Source: Gammaproteobacteria bacterium (GTDB lineage Bacteria; Pseudomonadota; Gammaproteobacteria; Pseudomonadales; Cellvibrionaceae). From it: a DNA stretch of 51,623 nt. The notes beneath the pieces were generated by a model. It worked only from the letters and a program-made list of their open reading frames with translations, searched no databases and was not told the origin of the DNA. The translations under genes and the position numbers were made by a program. The DNA lies in contig JANYIO010000078.1 in NCBI GenBank assembly GCA_025362015.1, positions 1-51,623 on the forward strand, given 5' to 3'. Shown piece after piece: positions 1-9,816 of this stretch. How positions within the stretch are numbered: position 1 is the stretch's first letter; every line of letters begins with the position of its first letter.

Positions 1-116
1 ATCTCCCTTTTCAGACGTTCCACCAGCGTTCGTTCTAGCGCTAGTAGGCAGCTTTGGCTGTTAATATTTGCAAGTAACTGTTTCTTGTTACCAATAGTTG
101 TTCCTTGTTAAAAAAA

Positions 117-155
117 CAAAAACGCCAGGCTAAATAAGCTTGGCGTTTTTTTTTT
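117..155 (+). terminator. Rho-independent terminator upstream of flhA
   Basis: A hairpin with arms aacgcca and tggcgtt around a short loop is followed by a run of ten T. It ends the transcript of whatever gene lies left of the window, and separates it from the flhA promoter. The first 116 bases show no coding sequence that I can support; they carry only a short imperfect repeat of cttgttacc-like text near 78-110. Confidence 0.8.
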
Positions 156-204
156 ACATCCGGCAATTATCCCCTCCAAAAAATATCTCCCTTGATCTTC
201 ACAT

Positions 205-220
205 CGGCACGGCTCTTGCG
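205..220 (+). promoter_or_regulatory. Sigma-54 (RpoN) promoter of flhA
   Basis: The sequence CGGCACGGCTCTTGCG fits the -24/-12 consensus TGGCACGNNNNTTGCW. The GG at 206-207 and the GC at 218-219 are separated by exactly ten bases, as this promoter class requires. It lies about 45 bases before the flhA start. In Pseudomonas-type polar flagellar systems flhA is a class II gene driven by RpoN with the enhancer-binding protein FleQ, so the position and the known regulation agree. Confidence 0.8.
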
Positions 221-263
221 ATAGCACCTCTCAAAGCTATCTAGCGTCAAGAAACTGTAGATT

Positions 264-2477
264 ATGGCTATTCCAACCTTTACACAGTTAAACAACGTCG
301 GCGGTAAAACCGCCATGCAATCCATGAGCGGTATCAGCAAGGGGAATTTTGGTATTCCGCTCTTGCTGATGATGATTTTGGCGATGATCATCCTGCCGAT
401 TCCTGCCTTTATGTTGGATGCTTTTTTCTCGTTCAATATCGCACTTTCTCTCGTGGTGTTATTGGTAAGTGTCTATGCCATGCGCCCGCTGGATTTTGCG
501 GCTTTCCCTACCGTTTTGCTGGTAGCAACTTTGTTGCGGTTGGGTTTGAACGTGGCGTCTACACGAGTGGTGTTATTAAAAGGCCATGAAGGCGGTGATG
601 CCGCAGGCAAGGTCATTGAGGCTTTTGGTGAGGTAGTTATTGGTGGTAACTACGCTGTGGGTATAGTGGTATTTGTGATTTTGATGATTATCAATTTCGT
701 GGTGGTTACCAAAGGTGCAGGGCGTATTTCAGAAGTAAGTGCACGGTTTACATTGGATGCTATGCCGGGCAAACAAATGGCGATTGATGCTGATTTGAAT
801 GCGGGTTTGATCGATCAGGATGAAGCGCGTAATCGTCGCAGAGAAGTTGCAGCAGAAGCGGATTTTTACGGTTCTATGGATGGTGCGAGTAAGTTTGTTC
901 GCGGCGATGCGGTGGCAGGCATCATGATCATGTTGATCAATATTTTTGGTGGTTTGGGAGTAGGGGTGGTACAGCATCGCCTTGCGTTTACCGATGCACT
1001 ACAGAAATATACCTTGTTAACTATTGGTGATGGTTTAGTGGCGCAAATTCCTTCGTTGTTGTTGTCGGTAGCATCCGCCATTTTGGTGACACGGGTCAAT
1101 ACCTCGCAAAATATGGGCGAGCAAATGGTCTCGCAAATGTTTACATCGCCTAAAGCATTGGCGGTAGCGGCGGGTATTTTGATCATTATGGGGCTTATCC
1201 CCGGCATGCCGCATGTGGCTTTTATCGGTTTTGGTTTGTTGTGTGCGGCTATGGCCTACTACATTCATTGGAAACATGAACAGCCAGCGATAGTGGATGA
1301 TGGTACCTATATCCCCTCCGGCAGCCGTCTGGCGAATGATTTCAACAGTGGTGGGGCGGCTCCGAATGCAACTATTGCCCCACAGCGCCAACCTTTGGCA
1401 TTACCTCCCGGTGCGCCTGAAGCTACTGAATTAGGATGGGATGATGTCCAACCGGTTGATGTAATAGGGTTGGAAGTGGGCTATCGGTTGATTCCAATGG
1501 TGGATAAAAACCAGGGTGGTGAACTGCTAGGGCGTATTAAAGGTGTACGCAAAAAGCTTTCACAAGAAATGGGTTTTTTGATTCCGTCGGTACATATCCG
1601 CGACAACCTGGATTTGCTGCCGACCGGCTATCGCATTAGCTTAATGGGTGTAGAGGTTGCGGAAGCAGAGGTTTATCCGGACCGTGAACTGGCGATTAAC
1701 CCCGGTCAGGTTTTTGGCTCGCTCGATGGCGTGAAAACCAAAGACCCAGCCTTTGGCCTGGATGCTATCTGGATTAACTCCAGTCAGAAAGAGCAGGCGC
1801 AAACCCTTGGCTACACGGTAGTTGACCCTAGCACTGTAGTGGCGACACATCTCAACCAAATTCTGCAACAACACACCTTCGAACTGCTTGGTCATGAAGA
1901 TGTGCAAAAACTGCTCGATATGCTCGCGAAGACTTCGCCCAAGTTGGTCGAGGAGTTGGTACCCAATACCATTAGCCTGAATGTTCTGCTCAAAGTGCTG
2001 CAAAATCTGCTGCGCGAACGTGTCCCTATTCGTGATATTCGTTCCATCGCCGAAGCCTTGGCGGGTAGTACCAGTAAGAGTCAAGATCCCGTCGGTTTAA
2101 CTGCCTTGGCGCGGGTAGCTTTAGCACGGCAAATCATCCAAAACATCATTCCCAACGAGCAAAAGCTGCCTGTAATCACGCTTGACCCAGGCTTGGAACA
2201 GTTATTGCTGAGTACGGTACAGCAGGCACAAAAAGCTGGCGCTGATGATGGCGCGTTTATTGAGCCGAGTTTGACTGACCGCTTACAGCAGTCTTTAACC
2301 AAGGCGGCACAAAAGCAGGAAATGGCGGGTAAACCCTTGGTGTTACTGGTTGCTGCGCCGTTACGAATGATGATGTCGCGTTTTGTTCGTCACAGTGTTC
2401 CCGATATGCGCGTTCTGGCTTACACCGAGATACCAGACAACAAACAAATTACGATTGATGCGAGTGTAGGAGGTTGA
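264..2477 (+). CDS. flhA: Flagellar export apparatus protein FlhA
   Basis: This 737-residue protein has the family's layout. An N-terminal half contains about eight membrane segments, beginning near residue 28 with a hydrophobic stretch ending in ILPIPAFML, and including the conserved FHIPEP-family cytoplasmic loop with GRISEVSARFTLDAMPGKQM. A large cytoplasmic domain starts near residue 370. FlhA is the inner-membrane gate of the flagellar type III secretion system; its cytoplasmic ring docks chaperone-substrate complexes. The length is normal. The start gives a roughly 30-residue lead before the first membrane segment, as in Pseudomonas FlhA, although its ribosome binding site is weak. It is the first gene of the run flhA-flhF-fleN-fliA-che, behind a sigma-54 promoter. 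Confidence 0.96.
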   Translation: MAIPTFTQLNNVGGKTAMQSMSGISKGNFGIPLLLMMILAMIILPIPAFMLDAFFSFNIALSLVVLLVSVYAMRPLDFAAFPTVLLVATLLRLGLNVASTRVVLLKGHEGGDAAGKVIEAFGEVVIGGNYAVGIVVFVILMIINFVVVTKGAGRISEVSARFTLDAMPGKQMAIDADLNAGLIDQDEARNRRREVAAEADFYGSMDGASKFVRGDAVAGIMIMLINIFGGLGVGVVQHRLAFTDALQKYTLLTIGDGLVAQIPSLLLSVASAILVTRVNTSQNMGEQMVSQMFTSPKALAVAAGILIIMGLIPGMPHVAFIGFGLLCAAMAYYIHWKHEQPAIVDDGTYIPSGSRLANDFNSGGAAPNATIAPQRQPLALPPGAPEATELGWDDVQPVDVIGLEVGYRLIPMVDKNQGGELLGRIKGVRKKLSQEMGFLIPSVHIRDNLDLLPTGYRISLMGVEVAEAEVYPDRELAINPGQVFGSLDGVKTKDPAFGLDAIWINSSQKEQAQTLGYTVVDPSTVVATHLNQILQQHTFELLGHEDVQKLLDMLAKTSPKLVEELVPNTISLNVLLKVLQNLLRERVPIRDIRSIAEALAGSTSKSQDPVGLTALARVALARQIIQNIIPNEQKLPVITLDPGLEQLLLSTVQQAQKAGADDGAFIEPSLTDRLQQSLTKAAQKQEMAGKPLVLLVAAPLRMMMSRFVRHSVPDMRVLAYTEIPDNKQITIDASVGG

Positions 2478-2568
2478 TACTTACCTCCACGCTTAAGCTA
2501 AAAACAAAGTAGTTACAAACATAGTAGTTAAAAAAACAGTCGCCCAACTCACTGGGCAGGAGCAGAGT

Positions 2569-4212
2569 ATGCAAGTTAAACGTTTCGTAGCCGCTGATAT
2601 GCGCCGTGCGTTGGAACTGGTGCGCCAGGAATTGGGGCCAGATGCCATTATTCTCTCAAGCAGCCGCACCCCGGAAGGAGTGGAGCTGCTGACGACAATG
2701 GGTTCAGATAATGAGCTTATGCAATTACAACAACAACCGTTGGGCAAGATGGCTTTTGCTAGCGCATCGCCCATGATGAGCGATGGTGCTTGGTCTGAAA
2801 CTGCCTTGCTTGAACGTGCGCCGCAAAGACAACCACAACCTTTTGCTGGTTCGAGTAGCTCTTCAGACAGCAATAATAGAGGAAAAACTGGCAAGCAGTT
2901 GGCAGATGATATTGAGCAAGCACGGTTGCGTATGATTGCAGCGCGTAAAGCTGAAGCATCTGCACAAGAGTTTCTAATGAGTAAAAATACTGGCGTAAAA
3001 ACTCCTGTAGCGCGTAATTCAGGGGCAATTGATCATGCGTCTCATGCAAAAGCCGTGAATAAACAACAAGCTAATCTACAGACTGTGCAAAATCCAACTC
3101 TAGTAAGCAAAACCAAGCCAGTAATGAGCGCTGCTGAGCGTTATCCTTTGGTTGATCCAGTGCCTGTGGTGGTTAAACCTCCAGTTATTGCAAAGACCCC
3201 GGTCGCTGTCAAAGCACCCATTATGGTCAAAACACCTATTGTCAAAGCATCCGTAAAACCTACAGCAACAAAGACTTCTGCTCCAGTCTTAGCTAATTCA
3301 CATAAACCAATCGTATCCAACGACATTCAATTACAAGAACTACAAGCAGAAATTGCGGATATGCGTTTCTTGCTGGAAAAGCAATTAGATCGCTTGGGTG
3401 GCAGCGCAAATCCTTTACCCGGCTCGCCGATTTTAGGCAGTGTAAGCCGCCGCCTCGAACGCTTGGGTTTGCCTGCTGAAGTAGTGAGCAATATCGCTAA
3501 GCATTGCAAAAAAAGTGGAAGTTTGAGCGATGCCTGGCCAGATGCTTTGGCGAATCTTGCCCATCAGTTACCCGTAAATGGCTGCGATATTGTTGATCAG
3601 GGCGGTATATTTGCCTTTGTGGGCCCGACCGGTGTGGGTAAAACAACAACCATTGGAAAATTAGCGGCGCGCTATGTGTTAAAACACGGCGCCGAACATG
3701 TGGCTATTATTACTACCGACACCTACCGCATTGCTTCACATGATCAGTTGCGCTCCATTGCACGTATTTTGCGAGTACCCGTACGGGTGGTTGATGAAAA
3801 CAATACGCTTGAGAATTTATTGTATAGCCTGCGTCATTGTTCGTTAGTACTGATCGATACTGCTGGTTTTCGCCACGGCGATCCCCACTTAAAAACTCAG
3901 CTCACCAGCTTGGCACAACAACCACAAGTGAAAAGTTATTTGGTGTTGTCCTGTAATAGCCAGGAGCAAATGCTAAAAGCTTCGGTTCACGCATACGGTG
4001 TGGCGCGTTTACAGGGTTGCGTCCTTACTAAATTGGATGAAACTGCCAGCTTGGGTGAAGCTCTCGGGGTGGTGATGCAAAACCGTTTAGCCGTCGTATA
4101 TACCACTGATGGTCAGGATATTCCGAAAAATATTGAGGTCGCGCGCGGGTACCAGTTAGTTGCCAAAGCCGTCGCTTTACTGAAAAGAAATCCAGCATCG
4201 GCAGTTTCTTAA
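2569..4212 (+). CDS. flhF: Signal-recognition-type GTPase FlhF
   Basis: This 547-residue protein starts after an AGGAG site. The N-terminal B domain starts MQVKRFVAADMRRAL. A long low-complexity middle (about residues 120-245) includes repeated KTPVxVK-like units. A C-terminal NG GTPase domain carries the P-loop GPTGVGKTTTIGKL (near residue 350), DTYRIASHDQL, LIDTAGF and TKLDETASLGEAL. FlhF is an SRP54/FtsY relative that sets the site, and together with FleN the number, of polar flagella. The basic Lys/Pro/Val repeat is longer than I would expect from the core family, and is probably a flexible linker. Confidence 0.95.
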   Translation: MQVKRFVAADMRRALELVRQELGPDAIILSSSRTPEGVELLTTMGSDNELMQLQQQPLGKMAFASASPMMSDGAWSETALLERAPQRQPQPFAGSSSSSDSNNRGKTGKQLADDIEQARLRMIAARKAEASAQEFLMSKNTGVKTPVARNSGAIDHASHAKAVNKQQANLQTVQNPTLVSKTKPVMSAAERYPLVDPVPVVVKPPVIAKTPVAVKAPIMVKTPIVKASVKPTATKTSAPVLANSHKPIVSNDIQLQELQAEIADMRFLLEKQLDRLGGSANPLPGSPILGSVSRRLERLGLPAEVVSNIAKHCKKSGSLSDAWPDALANLAHQLPVNGCDIVDQGGIFAFVGPTGVGKTTTIGKLAARYVLKHGAEHVAIITTDTYRIASHDQLRSIARILRVPVRVVDENNTLENLLYSLRHCSLVLIDTAGFRHGDPHLKTQLTSLAQQPQVKSYLVLSCNSQEQMLKASVHAYGVARLQGCVLTKLDETASLGEALGVVMQNRLAVVYTTDGQDIPKNIEVARGYQLVAKAVALLKRNPASAVS

Positions 4213-4284
4213 ATCCTATCTATACTCATTTCAAATGCTGGGTTAAACACGGCTTCTAAAAGGGTTGTCAGGAGTTAATAGTCA

Positions 4285-5100
4285 ATGCGTCCAGTACAAG
4301 TCATTGCGGTATCCGGCGGCAAAGGTGGAGTCGGTAAAAGTAATATCTCCGTTAATCTCAGCATTGCGCTGGCCGAAATGAAACGTCGCGTAGTCTTGTT
4401 AGATGCAGACTTGGGTCTTGCCAATATCGATGTGCTCCTCGGCCTTAAAGCGACTTACACACTGACTGATGTGCTCGCTGGAACCCATTCTTTGGCTGAG
4501 GTTTTGGTAAATGGGCCTGCAGGTCTCAAAATTGTTCCAGCTTCTTCAGGCGTTCAACGGATGGCGTCATTAAGCGCTTCGGAGCATGCCGGTTTAATTA
4601 ATGCTTTCAATGAGTTAAGCGATCAAGTTGATGTATTGGTTATAGATACGGCTGCCGGAATTTCAGACACAGTAGTGAGTTTTGTGCGGGCTGCCAATGA
4701 AGTTATTATCGTGGTCTGCGATGAACCTTCATCCATCACCGATGCTTACGCACTCATCAAATTGCTCAATAAAGAATACGGCCTGCAACGCTTTCGGGTA
4801 GTCGCCAATATGACGCGCAACCCGCAAGAAGGCATCAGTATGTTTAATAAATTGAATACTGTTTGCGAGCGGTTTCTTGATGTCACTTTACAGTTTGTAG
4901 GACAAATACCTTTTGACGAAAACGTACGCAACGCCGTGCGTAAACAAAAAGCATTATTGGAATTTGCCCCTACCTCTAAAGCAGCATTAGCGATTCGTAG
5001 TTTAGCGAAAGTGGTAGATCAATGGCCGTTACCGAGTGGTCCGAGCGGACGCCTGGAGTTTTTTGTAGAACGTTTACTTCATGCCGCCAATGAACGCTAA
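4285..5100 (+). CDS. fleN: Flagellar number regulator FleN (FlhG), MinD-like ATPase
   Basis: This 271-residue MinD/ParA-type ATPase has a deviant Walker A GGKGGVGKSN near the N-terminus, LLDADLGLANIDVLLG as switch I and VIDTAAGIS as the Walker B region. It sits 72 bases after flhF and 12 bases before fliA, with a GGAG ribosome binding site. In polar flagellates FleN restrains FlhF and antagonises FleQ to limit the cell to one or few flagella. The flhF-fleN-fliA order is the standard one for Pseudomonas, Vibrio and Cellvibrio relatives. Confidence 0.94.
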   Translation: MRPVQVIAVSGGKGGVGKSNISVNLSIALAEMKRRVVLLDADLGLANIDVLLGLKATYTLTDVLAGTHSLAEVLVNGPAGLKIVPASSGVQRMASLSASEHAGLINAFNELSDQVDVLVIDTAAGISDTVVSFVRAANEVIIVVCDEPSSITDAYALIKLLNKEYGLQRFRVVANMTRNPQEGISMFNKLNTVCERFLDVTLQFVGQIPFDENVRNAVRKQKALLEFAPTSKAALAIRSLAKVVDQWPLPSGPSGRLEFFVERLLHAANER

Positions 5101-5112
5101 CGAGAATGAGCT

Positions 5113-5856
5113 ATGGCCGCAGTTGATAGGATAGCCATGTACGATAAATCGGAGCAAAGTATTCTCAATCTTCGCGTAGAAGAACACGCGATCCTGGTTA
5201 AACGCATCGCTTATCACATGATGCTACGCATGCCTGCGTCTGTTCAGGTAGACGATCTGATTCAAGCTGGCATGATTGGTCTTATTGAAGCTGCGCAAAA
5301 ATACGATGGTTCACGCGGCGCCAGTTTTGAAACCTACGCCGGCATTCGCATTCGCGGTGCCATCGTTGATGAAATGCGTCGCGGTGACTGGGTACCTCGT
5401 TCAGTGCATCGCAATTCCCGTCGTGTCTCCCAAGCTATTTCCACTGTTGAAGCCCGCACCGGTCGCGATGCCCGTGATGTAGAGGTTGCCGCAGAATTGG
5501 GTATTAGTCTTGATGAATATTTCGCTATCTTGCAAGACACTAATGGCAGCCGTTTATTCAGCTACGAAGAAACTTTTGGTGAAGAAGATAGCAACATTGA
5601 CGCAAGTGAAACTAGTAGTGCTTTTACCAGCCCGCTTGAAGGCATACAGCGTGAAGGGCTCAAAAAGGCCTTAGTAGATGCCATAGCACAATTACCTGAA
5701 CGTGAACGCATGGTGTTAGCACTTTATTACAACGAAGAATTAAACCTGAAAGAAATAGGCCTGGTTTTAGGCGTGAGCGAATCACGTGTGAGCCAAATTC
5801 ACAGTCAGGCAGCAGCGCGCTTAAAATCACGTTTGTCGGGTTGGCATAATGAATAA
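5113..5856 (+). CDS. fliA: Flagellar sigma factor FliA (sigma-28)
   Basis: The 247-residue protein has the sigma-70 family regions of FliA. Region 2 contains LVKRIAYHMMLRMP and VQVDDLIQAGMIGLIEAAQKYD. Region 3 lies near residues 110-160. Region 4 has LPERERMVLALYYNEELNLKEIG followed by the helix-turn-helix LGVSESRVSQIHSQAAARLK. It directs RNA polymerase to late flagellar and chemotaxis promoters. The start was chosen because it matches the length of Pseudomonas FliA and follows fleN by 12 bases; it is likely translationally coupled. Confidence 0.95.
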   Translation: MAAVDRIAMYDKSEQSILNLRVEEHAILVKRIAYHMMLRMPASVQVDDLIQAGMIGLIEAAQKYDGSRGASFETYAGIRIRGAIVDEMRRGDWVPRSVHRNSRRVSQAISTVEARTGRDARDVEVAAELGISLDEYFAILQDTNGSRLFSYEETFGEEDSNIDASETSSAFTSPLEGIQREGLKKALVDAIAQLPERERMVLALYYNEELNLKEIGLVLGVSESRVSQIHSQAAARLKSRLSGWHNE

Positions 5857-6018
5857 TAAAATGGATCTTTGTAGTTTGCTTAACGTTTAAACGGTTTGTG
5901 TAAAATTGATGCGATAAGTAATAAAAAATTGCTTTTAGTGTCAAAAAACTGGCTAGATCGCCAACACTGGCTAGACTAACAATAAACCAAATTTCTGTAG
6001 GTGCAGCGGAGGTTTCCT

Positions 6019-6402
6019 TTGGATAAGAACATGAAAATCTTAATTGTCGATGACTTTTCGACAATGCGACGGATTATTAAAAATCTGTTGAGAGATTTGG
6101 GGTTTGCAAATACCCATGAAGCGGATGATGGTGTAACCGCATTGCCTATGCTACGAAGCGGTGATTTTCAGTTTTTAGTGACTGACTGGAACATGCCGGG
6201 TATGACCGGGATTGATTTACTACGCGCAGTTCGTGCCGATGAAAAGCTCGCCACCTTACCTGTGCTGATGGTTACCGCCGAAGCCAAACGCGATCAAATC
6301 ATTGAAGCCGCACAAGCGGGTGTGAATGGCTATGTTGTGAAGCCTTTTACAGCACAAGCACTCAAAGAAAAAATCGAAAAAATCTTTGAACGTGTAGGAT
6401 AA
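6019..6402 (+). CDS. cheY: Chemotaxis response regulator CheY
   Basis: A single receiver domain carries the acidic pair in LIVDDF, the phospho-acceptor Asp in VTDWNMPG, the Thr in MVTAEAKR and the Lys in VVKPFTA. Phosphorylated CheY binds the flagellar switch. The best ribosome binding site, CGGAGG at 6007-6012, fits a TTG start at 6019 (spacing of 6). The family's more usual start MKILIVDDF would be the ATG at 6031, 18 bases from that site. It is separated from fliA by 160 bases, so it may have its own promoter, and is followed by cheZ after 57 bases. Confidence 0.93.
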   Translation: MDKNMKILIVDDFSTMRRIIKNLLRDLGFANTHEADDGVTALPMLRSGDFQFLVTDWNMPGMTGIDLLRAVRADEKLATLPVLMVTAEAKRDQIIEAAQAGVNGYVVKPFTAQALKEKIEKIFERVG

Positions 6403-6459
6403 TTTTGGTACTGGCTAAGTTTTCATGCACCGCCGCCATCAAAAAAATAAGGCATACTC

Positions 6460-7284
6460 ATGGCATCTGACATTCAAATAGGTTCCGACATTACGTTAAT
6501 AGATCCCAATAGCGATTTAATTGATGAATTAAAATCATGCGCAAAACTATTAACAGAAAAATTACAGAGTGATCAATTTGAAGATGCGTCAATATTAATT
6601 CAAAGTATGGTGCAAACGCGCGATCGCCATATGTTTCAATCAGTGGGTAAATTAACGCGTGGTTTGCATAACGCAATTGTTAATTTTCATGTTGATGCAG
6701 ATCTCACCAAAATTCCTCCAAAAATTGCGGATTCAGATATCCACGATGCTTCCAGCCGCTTAAATTATGTTATTCAATTAACGCAAGCTGCGGCCGAAAA
6801 AACCATGGATATGGTAGATGAAGCATCGCCTATTGCAACAAATTTAGGTCAAGAAGCTCGCGCCTTGCGTGATGAGTGGGCACGGTTAAAACGCCGTGAA
6901 CTGACCCCTGATGAATTTCGTGGTTTGTATGACCGCATGAATGATTTTCTTGAGCAAATGGAAGTCGGTACGGGGCGTTTGAATACGAGCTTACAAAATA
7001 TTGTGCTAGAGCAAGGTTTTCAAGATTTAACCGGTCAAGTTTTAAAACGAGTCATTGGTTTAATTGGTGACGTTGAAAAAGATTTAGTACAACTAGTGTT
7101 ATTGGCAAGCCATGTTGAAGAAGTAACTGGGCTTGCATCACCAAAAGCAGATGAAGAAGAAATTGAAGCTTTAATAGAAAAACGTAAATACGAAGCTGAA
7201 GGGCCACAAATAAATAAAGAACGTGGCAATGTAGTGTCTGGACAAGACGAAGTCGATGATCTTCTTTCAAGTCTCGGTTTCTAG
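6460..7284 (+). CDS. cheZ: CheY-P phosphatase CheZ
   Basis: The 274-residue protein is mostly helical. It has the catalytic-helix motif QDLTGQVLKRVIGL, whose Gln corresponds to the phosphatase Gln of Escherichia coli CheZ, and ends in DDLLSSLGF, the C-terminal peptide that docks onto CheY. It terminates the chemotaxis signal by removing phosphate from CheY. It lies between cheY and cheA, with only 11 bases to cheA. The N-terminal extension is longer than in E. coli, as is typical of Pseudomonas-type CheZ. Confidence 0.93.
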   Translation: MASDIQIGSDITLIDPNSDLIDELKSCAKLLTEKLQSDQFEDASILIQSMVQTRDRHMFQSVGKLTRGLHNAIVNFHVDADLTKIPPKIADSDIHDASSRLNYVIQLTQAAAEKTMDMVDEASPIATNLGQEARALRDEWARLKRRELTPDEFRGLYDRMNDFLEQMEVGTGRLNTSLQNIVLEQGFQDLTGQVLKRVIGLIGDVEKDLVQLVLLASHVEEVTGLASPKADEEEIEALIEKRKYEAEGPQINKERGNVVSGQDEVDDLLSSLGF

Positions 7285-7295
7285 AGGGTAGGTGC

Positions 7296-9731
7296 ATGAG
7301 CTTCGGTGATGACGAAGATATTCTTCAAGACTTTTTAGTTGAAGCCGGCGAAATTATTGAACGCCTGTCGCAACAATTAGTTGATCTTGAACAGCGCCCG
7401 GATGACACTAATTTACTAAATGCCATTTTCCGTGGTTTTCATACCGTAAAAGGCGGTGCAGGATTTTTAGCGCTTACACCCATGGTGGAATGCTGCCATC
7501 TTACTGAAAATTTATTTGATATTTTACGTACAGGTAAACGTAAAGTTACTTCCGAATTAATGGATGTGGTTTTAGTTGCGCTTGATAGTGTGCATATTCA
7601 ATTTGAAATTATTACCGCTCGCGGTGAACTTCCGCCAGTGGACCCAGCGTTAATTGCAGCGCTTGAACGGTTAGTTTCTTGTGCCGATTTGGAAGAAGCT
7701 ACCACACAGGAAATTCTCGATACAGAAAATAATGCGATAGCTAAATACGTTGAATCAATAGCAGTTGCTGAACAAGAAACCGTTCCGCAGGGTGATATTA
7801 CCGATGATGAATTTGAACAACTACTAGATGCTATTAGTGACGCGCGAGCTCCAGCCAAGACAATTGTGCCACCTGTAATTATTACAGAGACAGGGTCAGA
7901 TGATATTAGCGAAGATGAATTTGAAGCCTTACTCGATCAACTGCATGGCAAGGGTAAAAGTCCAAATGCAAACATTGTAAAAACTCCGGCAGAAAAATCA
8001 GCACCTGTTATTTCATCACCTGCACCTACTGTCACAACATCAGCTGTTTCAACACCTAAAGCAGCTTCGTCGCCAGCTGGAATCGACAATGCTAGCGATG
8101 AAATTTCTGATGATGAATTTGAATCCTTGCTCGATCAGTTGCATGGCAAAGGTAAGGGGCCTGGCAAAGATACAGTTAATGAATTAGCCCTACCTTCGAA
8201 AGTTGCGTCACCAGTGAATACTACGCAACCTGCAAAACCGACGTCACCGACAAAAGTTTCTGCGCCCGTAGCTTCTCCAGTGAGCAATGCTGATTCTGAT
8301 GTTATTAATGAAGATGAATTTGAATCTCTGCTTGATCAATTGCATGGTAAAGGTAAGGCGCCTGGTGTTACCTCTGTATCAACACCCGCGGCTAGTACTG
8401 CCAAAGCCATACCAAAACCTACGGCTAAAATTGAACCTGCAGCGCCAGCAAAAGCAAAAATTGAACCTGTTAAAATTGAAGCTGCCAAAGTGCCGGCAAG
8501 TGTTGCTGCTGCAACAGCAATTGATAAAGATGCACAACAAGGGGTTGAAACTACCGTTCGTGTGGATACGCAGCGCCTCGACGATATTATGAATATGGTT
8601 GGCGAGTTGGTGTTAGTGCGTAATCGTTTAGTGCGCTTAGGTAATGCTTCTGGTAATGAGGCGTTAGTAAAAGCTGTTGCTAATTTAGATGTAGTCACTG
8701 CTGATTTACAAACGTCAGTGATGAAAACGCGTATGCAGCCGATCAAAAAAGTATTTGGTCGTTTCCCGCGGGTAGTGCGTGATTTAGCGCGCAGCTTGAA
8801 AAAAGAAATTAATTTAGAATTGGTTGGCGAAGAAACGGATCTGGATAAAAATTTAGTGGAAGCTCTCGCCGATCCTCTGGTGCATTTGGTGCGCAATTCA
8901 GTCGATCATGGTATTGAGTTGCCGGATGTGCGCGTGGCAAATGGAAAATCGCGCATTGGGCAAGTGGTGCTCTCGGCTGAACAAGAAGGCGATCATATTT
9001 TATTGTGTATCAGCGATGATGGGGCGGGGATGGACCCTAATAAGTTGCGCCGGGTGGCAATAGAAAAAGGTATTTATGATGAGGACACGGCCGCACGTTT
9101 ATCGGACATCGATGCCTTTAACTTAATTTTTGCACCAGGCTTCTCGACCAAAAAAGAAATCTCTGACGTCTCTGGTCGGGGTGTTGGTATGGATGTGGTG
9201 AAAACCAAAATTAACCAACTTAATGGTACAGTAGAAATTCAATCAGTCTTGGGCAAAGGCACACGTTTTCTTATTAAAGTGCCGCTTACGTTGGCCATTA
9301 TGCCAACACTGATGATTATGGTTGGAACACAAACATTTGCATTGCCTTTAGTGAGTGTTAATGAAATTTTCCACATGGATTTATCCAAGAGCCATGTGGT
9401 GCATGGTCAAGATTGCATTGCGGTGCGTGATCAAGCCATACCTTTATTTTATATGAAAGATTGGTTAGTTAAAAATGCTGAAAGTCATTCGCGTAATGAA
9501 TTTGCGCATGTTGTTATTGTTACTGTGGGAACACGTCGTGTTGGTTTTGTAGTGGATCAATTAATTGGTCAGGAAGAGGTGGTTATAAAACCTCTGGGTA
9601 AAATGTTACAAGGCACACCAGGTATCGCGGGTGCCACTATTACCGGCGATGGTACCATTGCATTAATTTTAGATATCCCTAGCTTGTTGCGCCGTTATGC
9701 AAAAGGTACAACATCCTGGGGACACACCTAA
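7296..9731 (+). CDS. cheA: Chemotaxis histidine kinase CheA
   Basis: This 811-residue protein has an N-terminal HPt domain with the phospho-acceptor His49 in FRGFHTVKGGAGF. A very long linker (about residues 130-425) follows, then the dimerisation domain starting near VETTVRVDTQRLDDI, an ATPase domain with HLVRNSVDHGIE (N box), DDGAGMD (G1) and GRGVGMDVV (G2), and a C-terminal CheW-like P5 domain. The linker holds four copies of an acidic motif of the form DEFExLLD, three of them extended to QLHGKGK. In Vibrio such CheA linkers (the LID region) bind ParP, and parP lies 6.6 kb downstream here. A recognisable P2 domain is not evident. Confidence 0.95.
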   Translation: MSFGDDEDILQDFLVEAGEIIERLSQQLVDLEQRPDDTNLLNAIFRGFHTVKGGAGFLALTPMVECCHLTENLFDILRTGKRKVTSELMDVVLVALDSVHIQFEIITARGELPPVDPALIAALERLVSCADLEEATTQEILDTENNAIAKYVESIAVAEQETVPQGDITDDEFEQLLDAISDARAPAKTIVPPVIITETGSDDISEDEFEALLDQLHGKGKSPNANIVKTPAEKSAPVISSPAPTVTTSAVSTPKAASSPAGIDNASDEISDDEFESLLDQLHGKGKGPGKDTVNELALPSKVASPVNTTQPAKPTSPTKVSAPVASPVSNADSDVINEDEFESLLDQLHGKGKAPGVTSVSTPAASTAKAIPKPTAKIEPAAPAKAKIEPVKIEAAKVPASVAAATAIDKDAQQGVETTVRVDTQRLDDIMNMVGELVLVRNRLVRLGNASGNEALVKAVANLDVVTADLQTSVMKTRMQPIKKVFGRFPRVVRDLARSLKKEINLELVGEETDLDKNLVEALADPLVHLVRNSVDHGIELPDVRVANGKSRIGQVVLSAEQEGDHILLCISDDGAGMDPNKLRRVAIEKGIYDEDTAARLSDIDAFNLIFAPGFSTKKEISDVSGRGVGMDVVKTKINQLNGTVEIQSVLGKGTRFLIKVPLTLAIMPTLMIMVGTQTFALPLVSVNEIFHMDLSKSHVVHGQDCIAVRDQAIPLFYMKDWLVKNAESHSRNEFAHVVIVTVGTRRVGFVVDQLIGQEEVVIKPLGKMLQGTPGIAGATITGDGTIALILDIPSLLRRYAKGTTSWGHT

Positions 9732-9816
9732 GATTTATATTCTTCTCGTAAGTTTGTCGAGTTCGATCAACTTTTTTATTTATCATTAGCATTTTTTTGG
9801 TTGCGGGAGGATGTTA

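Noticed and set aside
5888-5920. Possible sigma-28 promoter (TAAA ... GCGATAA) before cheY
   Set aside because: The -10-like GCGATAAG is good, but the spacing to TAAA is about 4 bases too long for the FliA consensus.
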